Source: Phycomyces nitens (Eukaryota; Mucoromycota; Mucoromycetes; Mucorales; Phycomycetaceae). From it: a stretch of 64,000 nt of DNA. This document shows positions 23,148 to 34,726 of the stretch, one piece after another. The notes beneath the pieces are model-generated. The model was given only the letters and a program-made list of their open reading frames with translations. It did not search any database and was not told the origin of the DNA. The stretch's first letter is position 1, and each line of letters begins with the position of its first letter. Location of the stretch: the NCBI GenBank assembly GCA_022702545.1, contig JAHRBC010000001.1:930001-994000 (forward strand), given 5' to 3'. A program made the translations under genes and the position numbers.

Positions 23148-23781
23148 ATGCTTGCTCATGAAGATCGCACCGAGAAGCTGACTGCTGTAGCCAAACGCAA
23201 GGCAAGGTTCAATAAATATTCATTTTTAAGTATTAAAGAATGATATAATCTGTCCCAAATGCTTATACCGGGTCTAGCTCCAGAAATATCAGACCAAGAA
23301 AGCCATCAAGACTGGATCATCCGAATCTAATGTCACAACAATCGAAAAGGAGAATTCAGACTTGCGAGATCAGTTGAAACAGGCAAAGGAAAAGATTCGA
23401 CATTTGGAATCCCAAATGGAAAACAATCGACTGGATGATTACGGAAAGGATCAGTTCATTTCTAATCTGTTATCTGATGATGAGTTTGGTAATTTTTTTG
23501 GATCATATATTTATTTAAAGCTAAATGTATTTATAATAGATGCCTATGAGCAAGAAGAAAGGCAAGATAACGGACTAATTAGATAAATAAAAGAATAAAG
23601 TCTAATTTAATAAATCTAGGTACATTATGGAGAATACGAAAAGGCGCCTTTATCGTTTGCGTGAAAAATATAGCCAGACAAGGGCCGGTAAGAATAGATT
23701 ATTTTAATGATCTTGTTGACTAATCCAATGTATAATTTAGAGCTCTGTGGAAACTGTCTGGGAGATTTATTGGAAATATAG
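23148..23781 (+). CDS. Short coiled-coil protein with golgin-like N-terminus
   Basis: Five exons: 23148-23201, 23278-23488, 23540-23561, 23620-23687 and 23741-23781, totalling 396 nt (131 aa). Introns 1 and 3 appear to start with GC (GCAAGG and GCAAGA). The model keeps frame through all junctions and uses a clear CTAAT branch point in the last intron. The N-terminus (REKL near residue 7, then KRKLQKYQTKK) resembles the p115-binding start of GM130/golgin A2. A coiled coil follows (about 40-75). A basic RLYRLREKY stretch and a CGNC pair lie near the C-terminus. A simpler three-exon reading would stop at 23586 (103 aa). A Golgi role is suggestion only. Confidence 0.65.
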
Positions 23782-24924
23782 ATGAAATATATAAAGAGTC
23801 GACTTTTTTTTTTGGAGGGGATTTTCAACTATGGATAATGAGATGACTATACATTTATTTGCAAACAGAGATGCCTGGTAGTCTATGGGATATTTTGATC
23901 CACTTTTGCAGACCTCTTTGAAGCCACATTATTATTATTATTTTTACTGCAAATGATCAGCAGAATATAAAATATTGTAAATGGACCACAGAACTATTTA
24001 CAGCATTAATGCTATTGATGTAATTGAGATTACAAATGCCAAAGCAACCACTTGATCCCATAATTATTAAAATTCTCTAAAATTCTCAAGATGCTTTTTT
24101 TTATCAAGCCAAGTTTATATATCCTTGGAAATATAACCTTTGGTTCTAATTGACCATGTTAATGTTATAAAAAGTACATGGTATTTTGGTTAGAATTATT
24201 GGTGCCTTTTCAATTTAACCTGCAATTTCAAGACGCCAGCATCTAAACTCCGGATATTCACAGAATCTTCAAAATAAGAATTGAATTACTAAAATACAGC
24301 AAGTGAGAAATATGTGTCACATAGGGCTGTTAACCACGTTTATAAAGGTTAACTTGTCTAGCTAACAATTGGGTCTATATGGCCGGTCAAAAGGCACTAG
24401 ATTCGAACGGCAAATTGGCGGCAGAGGGGCTCAATTGGACAATGATCAACAGGAAATATCAATCGTTTTTTTTTGTGGTTACATAAAGTCTAAATCGCGT
24501 CCTCCTGTACACTGAATATCGTTTTATATGATTGAATATAAGCTGCAGAATCTGTAAAAGAAACAGTACATGTGATTTGGTAAAGATGAATACGATCATG
24601 ACATTGTTGCCTATAAACAGAATACTGATCTGCTGATTGGCCTGAGCCTGTCTAGAGCGCTTTGTAGAAATGGTCGCACAGACAAGAGCTTGACGTCGGA
24701 AGGAGTGCCCAAAAATACAATAAATCCAATCATATTTCTGCTCTCCAAACTGCAACAATTGGGTTGTCCTTTTAAAGACAAGATCTGCTTTTTTTACAAT
24801 ACCAGGTCGTAAAGTAGGACGAAGCACGATGGAACTCTACTTTGTGGTATTATAAAGAAGCCCGCCTCTGGGCCATTTCGCCCATTCTTCCTCTTTCTTT
24901 CTCTCTTTATTTATTTCGCTTAAC
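23782..24924. other. Intergenic region and promoter of the next gene
   Basis: AT-rich with no supported gene. A TATTATAAAG box at about 24848 lies 75 bp before the next start, followed by a pyrimidine-rich leader. Confidence 0.5.
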
Positions 24925-26478
24925 ATGGCTAGAAAAAACGGCTCCAGTGCTCGCAACCAACGTCGCAACCGCAAGCAAGAACAAAAGAAAGCCTTGGCCG
25001 AACCTACTTCCCACACCGCCTCTATAGCCGAGAATAATTCAGATCGTATTGACGAGTCTGCTCCACAGCCTAGCAACGAAGAGCTCGAGACAATTAAGAA
25101 AGCCTCAACAGCTACCACCACACCCGATCAAAGCCCAATTGAGCAGCCGACTGTCAGCCACGACGCGTCCGCAACTGTAACTAAGGCGGAAAACGAATCT
25201 CAAGCCCTTCAGGAGCCATCGACCATCCACAATGTGTCCTCCGTCCCTGAAGTTGCACCAGAAGGCATGGCCAGCCAAATCAAGGAAGCAGTCATTGTGT
25301 CCGAGAACACAACACAAGGGGTTGTACCCGAGTCTGTGCCATGTGAAGAGATTGAATTATCCAAGGGCGAATCGTCTCTGGAAACCAAGCAAGTAGTCGA
25401 GAGCACTACTGAAACCACACAGGTCCCCAAAGAAGAGACTCCTGCTGCAATCGAATCGGCTCCTATTGTGGAGGTACCCGTACAATCACCCGCCGCCGAG
25501 TCTGCACTTGCGGAGACCTCTATTGTTAACGTACCCATCGTAGATACAACTGCTATTGAGGTTTCTACCATTGAGTCTCCTGCCGTAGATGATATTCCCA
25601 GCAAAGAGCCTACTGTTGAAAAGGTTACTGTTGAGAACCCAGTTGTTGAAGAGCCAGCTGTTGAAGAGCCAGTTGTTGAAGAGCCAGTTGTTGAAGAGCC
25701 AGCTGTTGAGAAGCCAGTTGTTGAAGAACCAGCTGTTGAGAAGTCAGTTGTTGAAAAGGCTACTGTTGAAGAGCATGGTATCGAAAAGGCTACTATTGAA
25801 GAGCCTGCTACCGAAAAGGCTACTATTGAAGAGCCTGCTACCGAAAAGGCTACTATTGAAGAGCCTGCTACCGAAAAGCCTGCTATTGAGGAACCTGTTA
25901 TCGAAAAGGCTACTGTTGAAAAGGTTACTGCGGAAATTCCTGCCGTTCATGTTCCTGCTGAAAAAGTTCCTGCCGTCGAGAGTTCTGTTGCTGAAGTATC
26001 TGTCGTAAACAAAGTAGATGAATCATCAGAGTCCTCTGCAAAGTCTGTTGTAATTGAGACACGCACAGTTGTGGAGTCTTGTGAACAGACCGTTACAGAA
26101 AGTGTACAGACCGTCACCAAGACCGAATCAGCCGCAAAGCCTATTATTGCCCCCACTTTAGATGATTGCACCGAAGATGCTTCGATTAAAAGTACTATCG
26201 TCAGCGAATCATTTATTAAAAAAGACATGGCTTTTGAATCACCAAAAATCATGGCTCAGACCATAGAAAAGCGGGCCAGCTCTGGTAAGCGTGAAAGTGC
26301 CGTCAAGGATCTGATCAAAAAAGAGAAGCCCCTCCAAAAGAGGAAGTCTATTCTCGTAAAGATCTTTAAGAAACCAAAGGACGAGTCAAAAAAGTCAAAG
26401 GAAGTAACGGCCGAAAAGGAAAAGGAAAAGGAAAAAGAAAAGGAAAAGAAGCGCAAGACATGGCAGTTCTGGAAATAA
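24925..26478 (+). CDS. Large disordered repeat protein (Val/Glu/Pro-rich)
   Basis: A single exon of 517 aa with no recognised enzyme domain. The N-terminus is basic and Asn/Arg/Gln-rich (ARKNGSSARNQRRNRK). The middle is low-complexity, rich in Val, Glu, Pro, Thr and Ser. A tandem block at about 228-338 has units such as VEEPVVEEP and KATIEEPATE. The C-terminus turns strongly basic, with KSILVKIFKKPK and an EKEKEK run, ending KRKTWQFWK. Fungal proteins of this composition are often eisosome, cortical or RNA-associated, but nothing here decides. Codon usage looks like that of expressed neighbours. Confidence is high for the gene and low for any function. Confidence 0.8.
   Translation: MARKNGSSARNQRRNRKQEQKKALAEPTSHTASIAENNSDRIDESAPQPSNEELETIKKASTATTTPDQSPIEQPTVSHDASATVTKAENESQALQEPSTIHNVSSVPEVAPEGMASQIKEAVIVSENTTQGVVPESVPCEEIELSKGESSLETKQVVESTTETTQVPKEETPAAIESAPIVEVPVQSPAAESALAETSIVNVPIVDTTAIEVSTIESPAVDDIPSKEPTVEKVTVENPVVEEPAVEEPVVEEPVVEEPAVEKPVVEEPAVEKSVVEKATVEEHGIEKATIEEPATEKATIEEPATEKATIEEPATEKPAIEEPVIEKATVEKVTAEIPAVHVPAEKVPAVESSVAEVSVVNKVDESSESSAKSVVIETRTVVESCEQTVTESVQTVTKTESAAKPIIAPTLDDCTEDASIKSTIVSESFIKKDMAFESPKIMAQTIEKRASSGKRESAVKDLIKKEKPLQKRKSILVKIFKKPKDESKKSKEVTAEKEKEKEKEKEKKRKTWQFWK
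25606..25940 (+). repeat. Intragenic 15/30-bp minisatellite
   Basis: Repeats encode five- and ten-residue Val-Glu-Glu-Pro units. Three near-perfect 30-bp copies lie at about 25786-25875. The array is prone to length change by slippage without loss of frame. Confidence 0.85.
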
Positions 26479-26912
26479 GCCATACTACAATACCTTGGCT
26501 TACATTCTCTTGGACATATTACATCTACACCTCTCATATTCTGTCCTCACGCCGATTACATTTACTACTGTTACATCTTACATATACACATATAATCGCT
26601 ATTTAAACAAAGAAAAAGATATCTATTAAGCACAAAATATAGACCTGAACCTTTTAATATTATTATTATATCTTGAAAAAAAATTATTCACATAAAAGGG
26701 CTTTGTAAATAAGAGATCTTGGTACCAAGATCTTTTTAAAAAAGAAGAAGTTGTTTTCTAAGAGCAATCTATGGATTGTAACATTTCATTTCATTTCAAT
26801 TTAATAACTACCTAATTATAAGTTTAGGCATATTTGGATTTATATTTATAATAATATTATATTGAGACAATCTTGGAATAATTTACACAAAAAAACAATA
26901 ACCAGTTGGACA
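26479..26912. other. Convergent 3' intergenic region
   Basis: AT-rich and between two gene ends. Poly(A)-signal-like AT runs occur on both strands, and there is a short inverted repeat (AAGATCTTGGTACCAAGATCTT) near 26712 that could fold as a hairpin. Confidence 0.5.
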
Positions 26913-28763
26913 TCACTCTTCCTCTTCCATTTCGTCTTCGGGAGCAACCTTGGGCTTAGGCTTCCAAATGCCTTGATCTATAAGGTCCTGGTCCTTTCTT
27001 CGCTGTTGATCTAGTGTGACATACTCCAGCGCAGCCTTTCTGTCCTTTGCGCTAAACTCTTGGATCTTATCCGTCTCACGAATACAAGATGTCTCAAATA
27101 CCCAGTCAACACCCTGTGAAAAATGAGTAAAAGTAAGGTATCGGTCTGGCCACTTGTTCTTGTCTCTCAAAAGTCCTCCATTCCACCAGAGAGGCTCCTG
27201 ATCAATGTCGAGATGAAGTTGGTTTCCACACACCATAGTTGGATCTCCCCCATCTCCTAATCCTCCAATTACGGCACCATAGGATTTGATAAAGGCGTAG
27301 GGGGTCTGAACCATCTCAAACCCAATCCAGAATGTCTAACGTAGTCATGATAAGCACACCAGAACCCCATCGTATGTCTCTTTAAATTTACCTCTTTATC
27401 ACCATGGGCATACTGGTAGGACACCTTGTCTCTCTCTTGTTTGTCATTCATCTTACAGGTCGACAAGAGACCCAAGAGTGCTTTCTTCTTGTTAATCACA
27501 ACTACACCGGATTCTTGTTCGTGCGCTGATGTGCTTTTCCACCAGCGTGTTTCCTTTAACAAAGAACTTCCGGTAGGCAAAAATGACTGTAGCCACAGTC
27601 TACCCTTTGTCCATCCCGAGAAGAGTGTGCGGTCATAAAAGAATAGGGCGCCTGTCTTTTTGTAACCAGGATCTGCAAACAGAACATCGGGCCTCTTGAA
27701 GAAAAACACGTCGGCATCCATCAAGATGACCTCGGAGAAACTGCTGGCCAGGATTGCGTATGGTTTTACAGCCCAACCACCGAATTGCGTAAAGCGATCG
27801 TTTATAGAATGGACCACCTGGCGTGTCTTGACGTCAGTAAACTCTGTTTCGAGATATTCGCGCTTCATTGGTGACAAGTCGTTCTCTCTAATATAGAATA
27901 CTTCAATGGGTAGATTTGAATGGAGAACTTGTCGAATTGCACGGATTGTGGTGGCAGCATGCTTGAATTGGTTGTTTCCTACACAAATGACAATGCCTCT
28001 TCCGTGGGTGTTGTTGTTGATGTGAAATGCGTTTTCCCAGTGTGGAGAAATCCATGGATAAAGAGTAGATTCTAGTTGCTGGAAAAGGTCCCAGGTAGAG
28101 CTGAATGCTGGATCTGTAGCTACGTCAACTAGACCTTCGGTAATTATGGGATCCAAGTACTGAAAGAGGCCTTTGTATACACGTTGTTGGAACGTAAGGG
28201 TTTTGAAATTGGGTATTGGCTCGGGAATAGTAAACAGATCAGCCAGCAGGCTCTGTCCAAGAGATGTTTCCAGGATTTGTTTGTCTGCCTCTATAGAAAC
28301 ATGAGTACTTGATTAATTAAGGGGTGTCCTGGTTACCTGTCCATTGGTTTACTGGTCTAGTAATTGCAATGTCATGAGATATAGAGAGCTTATCCATGTC
28401 TTTGGACGTTGCCTTGACAACTAGAATTATATAAATCAGATCATGAAAGTTTTTACAAATCCTATTCTACTCGGCTTTACCAGGTTCAATAACACTGCGA
28501 TGGCTCTCGATCCAGCGAAGACGTGTGAGGCGCTTTTCTTCTTCGAGGAACCGCTGTTCTTCCTCCCGTCTCCGCAGATCTTCTTCTGCAAGCCTCTTGA
28601 GGGTGGCTGCATCTTGGGCTGGTGGAGATGAGTGGGGTCTGAGACTTCCAGGTCGAGTGAATGATCCCAATGAGAGGTATATTATAAAGAATGCACTGAT
28701 TGATACAACAATAATAGCCGAGATGCGTAAAGGACGCATCCGACTAAAGGCCTGCATCACCAT
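26913..28763 (-). CDS. GT71 alpha-1,3-mannosyltransferase, MNN1 type
   Basis: A Golgi type II membrane enzyme that would add mannose from GDP-mannose to N- or O-glycans of secreted proteins. Four exons: 28763-28481, 28420-28337, 28290-27392 and 27335-26913, giving 562 aa. There is a short cytoplasmic tail, a membrane anchor (about 14-32) and a charged stem with a Glu/Arg-rich coiled coil (about 55-85). The catalytic domain starts near GRGIVICVGNNQF (219) and has the metal-binding DAD at 314-316. Further GT71 blocks include GGWAVKPYA, ESGVVVINKK and the FWIGFEM junction. The C-terminus is acidic (EDEMEEEE). It shares a 634-bp upstream region with the divergent Erg27 gene. The GDPase at 49073 would clear its GDP product. 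Confidence 0.9.
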
Positions 28764-29397
28764 TTGAGTCGAAGCAATGACATTAACTCTGGGCTTGTCT
28801 TGAAAAAGTAGCTCAGGAGATGGGTGTGCCTAATTAGTGTAACCAATCAAATGTCTGGAACATTAAGTCTGAAACGTTAAATTGCTGTTGGCAGCATTTC
28901 TCGGCCTTGATTATATCGCATTTTTTTGCTGTTATAAGCATTAAAGATGTATGCTAAAGAAGTCCCTTGCTGATCCATGATATATCGACAAGGCTATTGA
29001 TATATTGGCAGTGGAATATTTATTGATAGGTATAAATTATATGTAGTACACAAAATATAGCTGTCCGTATTTGGACTACAGCTACACAAACCACGATTCT
29101 ATCCATTTAAATCACAAATTGGCTTATATTTATCAGAATCAATTATGTATGTATTAGTAGACTCTAATTGGCCAATAATTGATACATATTATAAACCGAC
29201 CATACTTGAATATCAGAATTTTTTATAGACATGAGATGTTCACACAGAAATATTTATATATACATATTTATATATATTATATTTTATATTGTGAAAATTA
29301 ACCCTGATTGCTCCAGCAGTCGTCCCTTTTTTTCAATATTTCAATCTCCGGATTGAGTCCTTCATATGCCAATGATCTTCTTTACACAATAATACTT
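28764..29397. promoter_or_regulatory. Divergent promoter between GT71 and Erg27 genes
   Basis: 634 bp between two starts on opposite strands, AT-rich with TATATATA-like stretches near 29255-29290. No binding site was identified with confidence. Confidence 0.55.
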
Positions 29398-30616
29398 ATG
29401 GAAAAGCAAAACAAGATTGCAATAATCACCGGTGCCAATTCTGGTGTTGGCTATGCTGTGGCTCAGAGGCTACTTGAATTGGAAGGCGATGGAATCACCA
29501 TTGTGATGGCCTGTCGCAATCACAAAAGAGCCCATGCAGCCCGTGAAAAGCTTCTCTGTCAATTCCCTTTTGCCAGAGTTAATGTTGTTCTGGTCGATGT
29601 TGGAAGCGTACAAAGTGTGCTTTCATTCAGTCAGAGTATTATTGATCAGTTGAGTTCATTCATAGTCGTGTCATTCAATTACTGACAAGAGATTACAGAT
29701 ATACCAAAGTGGACTATTTGTTCTGTAATGCTGGAATCCTAAGTGCACTTGGGATCGATTGGTACAAGACCTTTAAGCTCTTCTTTACCCATCCCATCGA
29801 TCTCGTGGAAAGATCCGATGCCACTATCCAAGCCGTAGGGGAGATTAATGAAGATGGAATGGGCAAAGTGTTTGCTGCCAATGTATTTGGCCACTATGTC
29901 ATGGTAAAAATCGTACTTTGGCTTTATATATCTGTATACTTATTGCCACTGGTATCTCTGGTAGATACGTGAACTAGAGCACCTGTTGTCTGCTTCCAAA
30001 GATGGCCGTATCATTTGGACAAGTTCAATCACTGCTGACAATGACTCCTTTGATATTGAGGATTGGCAGGGTATCAAGAGGTGAGTCTTGGAAAGCAAGA
30101 CACTTTGGCTCATTCAAATGTCTAGCAATATTCCTTATGAATCTTCAAAGTGGGCATGCGATCTGGTGGCTATTGCCATGAACGATCAGTTTGTCCAAAG
30201 AGGCCGTCAGATCACTTCTTATACCACTTCTCCTGGTGTTGTAGCCACTAGCATTGGAGACCTTCCTCGATGGATCACTGCAGCCCGTACTCTTATTCAC
30301 TATACGGTAATTGCTGGAACATCAAGGGATCCACTCTAATCAAGTAAATTTGGTATGCTAGTTCCGTATCTTGGGTGTGCAATCCCAGAACATTACAGCC
30401 TACAATGGTGCTCTTGCAGACGTCTTTGCTGCTCTTCAACCTCTTGGTGCTTTAAACTACATGTTTAGGTACTTGTCGCTCTCGGACCGTATGGGAAATG
30501 CGTTTGTAGAGCCACAAACACTGGATAACTATGACCCATTGGTTGCTGAGAAGCTCATCCAAAAATGCGAGATCGTCTACACGGCCCACAAAAGAAACGC
30601 GTCCAATGAAGCCTAG
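29398..30616 (+). CDS. ERG27: 3-keto sterol reductase (Erg27/HSD17B7-like SDR)
   Basis: An NADPH-dependent short-chain dehydrogenase that reduces the 3-keto group during C4 demethylation of ergosterol precursors at the ER. Five exons: 29398-29648, 29699-29903, 29965-30080, 30126-30306 and 30362-30616, giving 335 aa. The cofactor motif is TGANSGVGY (about 10-18), followed by an NAG motif (FCNAGIL). The catalytic serine lies in WTSSI, with Tyr195 and Lys199 in YESSK. The PGVVAT block follows. Its length and the insert between NAG and the catalytic site (DWYKTFKLFFTHP) fit Erg27 better than a generic SDR. Intron 1 uses the unusual donor GTTGAG. Confidence 0.9.
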
Positions 30617-30688
30617 ACTTTACTACTTACTTTTACACATTAATCTAATTTATTTATGCGCCTAGGCTCTTTTTGTTGGTATTTTGTA

Positions 30689-32023
30689 TTAACATTCTAA
30701 AAGTGTATCTGATTTATCTTGTCCTTCTTGTTTTATGAGCACATCATCTACATAATGCCTGATATTCTTGTCAGACATGGTCTGGAGAGATTCTTGGGTG
30801 TGTCCAGCCCTCAAGAGGATTAGAATAAGTCCAACTTCTGGCTCAATTTTGTCTTGCTCGACTTCACCACGAATGCATCTAAATGCTTCGTCAATTTGCT
30901 CTGTTCTTGTCCTGCGTCCAGATTCTGATCGGGCAAATGCAGGTATGGCCTTTGATGATGTAGGCAAGATGGGGTCTTTGTCAGGACCACGGACCTGGCT
31001 GAAATCAACGATATCATCCAGATATCTGAACACATTATCTGAATCAATCACCTTGTCTTGAAGCCATATAATATCCCTTGCATACTCGGCGAGAAGGGCG
31101 GTTATTTCATTAAACCTGTTTCTCAATGTAAAATGTGAACATTGGACAGTTTGTGCATAATCTCTCCAGGACACAAATTTTGATATCCTCTTATTGCCAT
31201 TGCTCTTGTACTTTCGAGTCTTTGATTCTTCCAGCAATTGAACCATTGATCCATAGGTTATTAACAACAAGACAGCTCCTGCAATAGGCCGGGAATTTCG
31301 TCCAGTATTAAATCCGTAATCAGTAATCACTTGCAGGATCGAGCTCATCTTGGGTCGTATATTTTTAGTCATTTTGCGAGCCACCAGATGGCCAATGTTG
31401 TACATCTCTGCAGATTTTGAAAACATCTCCATTAGGCTCTCAAAAGGCTTGCCCATAATATTGTCAATCTGATGTAAAGGACTGAAGGCGTTTTCAGGGT
31501 AATCGATCAAACGGTTGGGTATCTTTATGAGAACATTCATCATCAGCTCCTTTGAAATGCCGAGCTTCTCAGCAAAATCGACGGGAAGCAGATTAGGTTT
31601 CCTATGCTTTGATGCGTAGTAGCAGACAGCAGCAGAAATCCCAAGTGAATTTTCACCAAAAGAGTCTATTAGTTCATCAGCCATGTTCAAGGCTGCTTCA
31701 GTTTCATCAGAATTAAGTTGGAAAAGCCCACAGGCCTTCTCTACGTGATCCATTAGATAATCTCGCTGTCAAGAAAAAAGAATCAGTATTTAGTGAATCA
31801 AACAAAGGAGTAATCAGAGTCTTGGAATCACCTTGTTTTGGAACCTTGTGGTTGTTGGTTTAAAATTACTGCCGAATCCATTAACATTTTCTTTATTTCT
31901 TTCGTTTGGTTCATCAATAAGGACATTGTCAAACAAGTAACCACATGAAGAGCAGGATTTGAAGTGTGTTGTATAGTCTTTACGTAGGTCCTTTGAACCA
32001 CACAGGGTACATTGATGAGACAT
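30689..32023 (-). CDS. TFIIB-family transcription factor (TFIIB/BRF-like)
   Basis: Likely a general transcription factor that bridges TBP and an RNA polymerase in the nucleus. Two exons, 32023-31832 and 31765-30689, give 422 aa. The N-terminal zinc ribbon has Cys5, Cys8, Cys24 and Cys27. Two cyclin-like repeats follow, recognisable by CGLFQL, SLGISAAVCYYASKH and GRNSRPIAGAVLLLITYG. The C-terminal third is a non-conserved extension ending in an acidic and charged tail. Sequence is diverged from canonical TFIIB: the B-reader and linker are short. It may be a BRF2-type or lineage-specific paralogue rather than the main TFIIB. Confidence 0.75.
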
Positions 32024-33063
32024 TGATGCTCAAGTTTTTACCAAAACCTGGGATTGGGTTTTCGTGGCTGAGTTTACGTCACAATCATACCAGTTATTTT
32101 AAATATACTTTATTTTAAATATATAGTATATATAGTATATATATTCCTCTGCTCATTGGTAGGACAAACAAGTCCAAGTTTATGCCCAAAGTAGCAACTT
32201 GTATTTTATCAGGGCACTCTTATGATTTCAATATATGATGATAATGTGCACTAATTGTGATGTAAAACTTAGCTGTACGCCACAGTTTAATTGGCATTAA
32301 TATGGCATGGAATTGTACATTGCATTTATATATATATATACTTAATCAAGGATTAAATATAAATGAATTTAACAATAACTTGATAGTTTATTATTGCAAA
32401 GAAATAATAGTTTAGCAAATATATCTATAGTTTTTGTATAAAGGATTTAGCCAGCAATTAATATATATATATCTCTTTATCTTCAAATATTCTGGCCAAA
32501 GGGCGGCACTTGCGATCTTAAAATGCATTTATGCTGGTTTGGAGTAGATGACCAACGCTGAAGAGCAGATGTGCCGGCAACACGGACTAATTCATCAGGG
32601 ATAAAATACGATGTATTTGGAACCACCGTATTTCCTGTATATGGATTTGTTTGCTGGCGTAAATTTTGCGAGGGGGAGCTTATTTATAGAATAAATGTAT
32701 CATTATACGTTATTCTGTCTTTGATGATTTACCTCCACATTGTCACGCCATTTATCGAAGGCAGATAGACACCTGCCCATGGCATACTACTCTGTATATA
32801 CTGACTAGGGTTAGGAACCGGGTGTCCAGTGGAAGGACAATAGACAGAATCATTGCAGTTCTGGACATCTAGCTTGCTTGAAAGTGATGGGCAATGATGG
32901 TAAGAATAACGGGAAGCTGGGGGTGACTAAAAGACGGTAGATAAGTCGCCCAAGTATAAACTGGCATTTATCTATTACATTTTGGTGTTCTCCTTGACTG
33001 TATCCATCACTATTACTAGTACACATTTTAGCAATTGGGTTTGGCCTATTGACTTTGGTTTGC
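32024..33063. other. Intergenic region
   Basis: AT-rich near the TFIIB-like start and more mixed from 32500. A 65-codon frame at 32571-32768 has no recognisable domain. I see no RNA gene or repeat. Confidence 0.5.
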
Positions 33064-33729
33064 TCACTGGTTGTCTTTTAGCTTATCAAACTTCACCATT
33101 GTGCTTATATTTTGTTCTTTCAAGCAGTCTTTTAGGGCCTTGTTCTCTTTGGTAATCTGATAAAGTTTCCTAAAGTACACAATTCAGAAACATTTGTTGC
33201 TGCAAATGTTGTCTTACAGCTTATAGTCTTTTGCTGCCTGTAGTTCACTATGCACTTGATCCAAGAGCTGTCTTTGTTTCCTGTTCTTTTCTTTGAGTGC
33301 TTCTGCAAAGCTATAAAGAGTAGATATCTGGAACTAACAGAGGATTGTTATACAAGTAAGGCACTTTATAATAATCAATGGACATACTTGTATGACCTTC
33401 TCAGCATCTTCCAGCAAGGCCTTTGGAGATTTCAAGAATCTGCCAAGCTTGTCTGGTATCTATAATAGACCATTCACTCTAAGTATGTACTCCTAGACAC
33501 AGACGATCCAAAGGCTCACTTGATCTCCAATGGCCACAAACTGACATGTCTTTTTGCACAGTGGACACTTGTCTACCCATCCATCTATAGTCAGCAATTG
33601 TTCTCAAGGTCTAAAGGTCAACAGACCATTCTTTCGACATGGCGAACACACGATATGGCTACAATCGGCCATATAGAATACAACGTTTTTGTCCAACAAT
33701 TTATCAAGGCAGACGTGGCAATGTGTCAT
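33064..33729 (-). CDS. Zip3/RNF212-like RING and coiled-coil protein
   Basis: A probable SUMO or ubiquitin E3 ligase of the Zip3/RNF212/HEI10 group, which marks meiotic crossover sites. Five exons: 33729-33627, 33584-33520, 33459-33388, 33333-33218 and 33169-33064, giving 153 aa. The RING at the extreme N-terminus has C4-x2-C7-x15-C23-x-H25-x2-C28-x2-C31-x9-C41-x2-C44. An intron with donor GTCTGT splits it between the last two metal pairs. A short linker with LGRFLKSPKALLEDAEKVI leads into a coiled coil (about 80-150) rich in Lys, Glu and Leu. The small size, N-terminal RING and coiled coil fit this family. The meiotic role is inference from architecture. Confidence 0.75.
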
Positions 33730-33855
33730 ATTTGGATAGTAAAGTGAAAGAGATTTTGTATTTTTTTGCTGATATGAACAATATAACACTCCAACTTGGG
33801 ATGACGACGACTGTATAATTTTGATGATGGTAGAGATGGCAAAGACAATTCGAGA

Positions 33856-34441
33856 CTAAGAGTTGAGCTTGTACTTGTAACTAGAGACCGTCAATTGATT
33901 GATTAGATTCACGGTTCCTTTCGATTCATATTCATGCCAGACTTACCCGCATTTCTTGCAGTTGTAAAACACTGTCTGGCCTTCATCAGCAGAACGTAGC
34001 TGCATAGTATGATAGGCCATTTCGTCGTGTCCACAGCTTGGGCAATTTTCTTTAATCTATAGAAACCGTTTTGAGTTTCCAGCCATGGATAACTATCCCA
34101 CTCTTAATCTTCTTCTAAAACACTTTACCATGGCCTCGGCCTCCTTTTGGATGCTCTGCTGAACCAAATGGCGCTTGCTCTTTAATTTGGATTGGAAGGC
34201 ACGGTCAGAGGATGTTGTGACGACCTGTGTGGATTCATCGCCTATATATTCATCATTACTTTCAGCCCGGACAGGCTTTCTTTGAGTAGTGTTTACCAGC
34301 TGTCTTGTAGGCATAGCTACATTGGTTGCAGAGAAGAATATCATCGTCGCCGCCAGCCATGTCCAGCAGGTTACCGCATTCGGGGCAAAATACAAGCGAT
34401 CCAATGACGTTGGACAAGGGAGTGGTGGTTGTGTCGGCCAT
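33856..34441 (-). CDS. RPA12: RNA polymerase I subunit A12 (TFIIS-like zinc ribbons)
   Basis: The small Pol I subunit needed for RNA cleavage and termination in the nucleolus. Four exons: 34441-34297, 34241-34129, 34056-33947 and 33880-33856, giving 130 aa; family members are about 125 aa. The N-terminal ribbon is CPECGNLL with a second pair CNQCSY. The C-terminal TFIIS-like ribbon is CPSCGHDEMAYHTMQLRSAD, then EGQTVFYNCKKCGYKYKLN. The RSADEGQT loop carries the acidic Asp-Glu pair that reaches the polymerase active site. The start is 127 bp upstream of the Zip3-like gene's start on the same strand. Confidence 0.93.
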
Positions 34442-34726
34442 GGCAAATGAGAATAAAGAAGACTCCAAATAAAAAATCCATAGTCTTGATCGTACTAGAT
34501 GACAGGCAGTCACACAAAGCCACTTTAAGTGCAATATGCAGTAAAGCATAAATTCCTGGTTTTGCACGCACACACATATCACTTTTTCAGGTACCTCTTT
34601 TTGTGCCCTTTGGCTCATTCTACATGTTTAATGGCTTTTTAAACATGTAATTTATTTATTTTGATTTATTTTGATACGTAAAATATTTTAATTATAATGA
34701 AGAGAATTTTTTTTTAAAAAAATGTA

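Noticed and set aside
23540..23586. Terminal exon giving a 103-aa version of the coiled-coil protein
   Set aside because: It is possible, but the five-exon model keeps frame into a coding-looking C-terminus with normal splice signals downstream, so it was preferred.
24380..24440. tRNA-like stretch containing GATTCGAAC
   Set aside because: The surrounding sequence does not form a cloverleaf and lacks an A-box at the right distance.
25589..26008. Leu/Lys-rich open frame overlapping the disordered protein gene
   Set aside because: It is the alternate-frame reading of the VEEP repeat and has repeat-derived composition.
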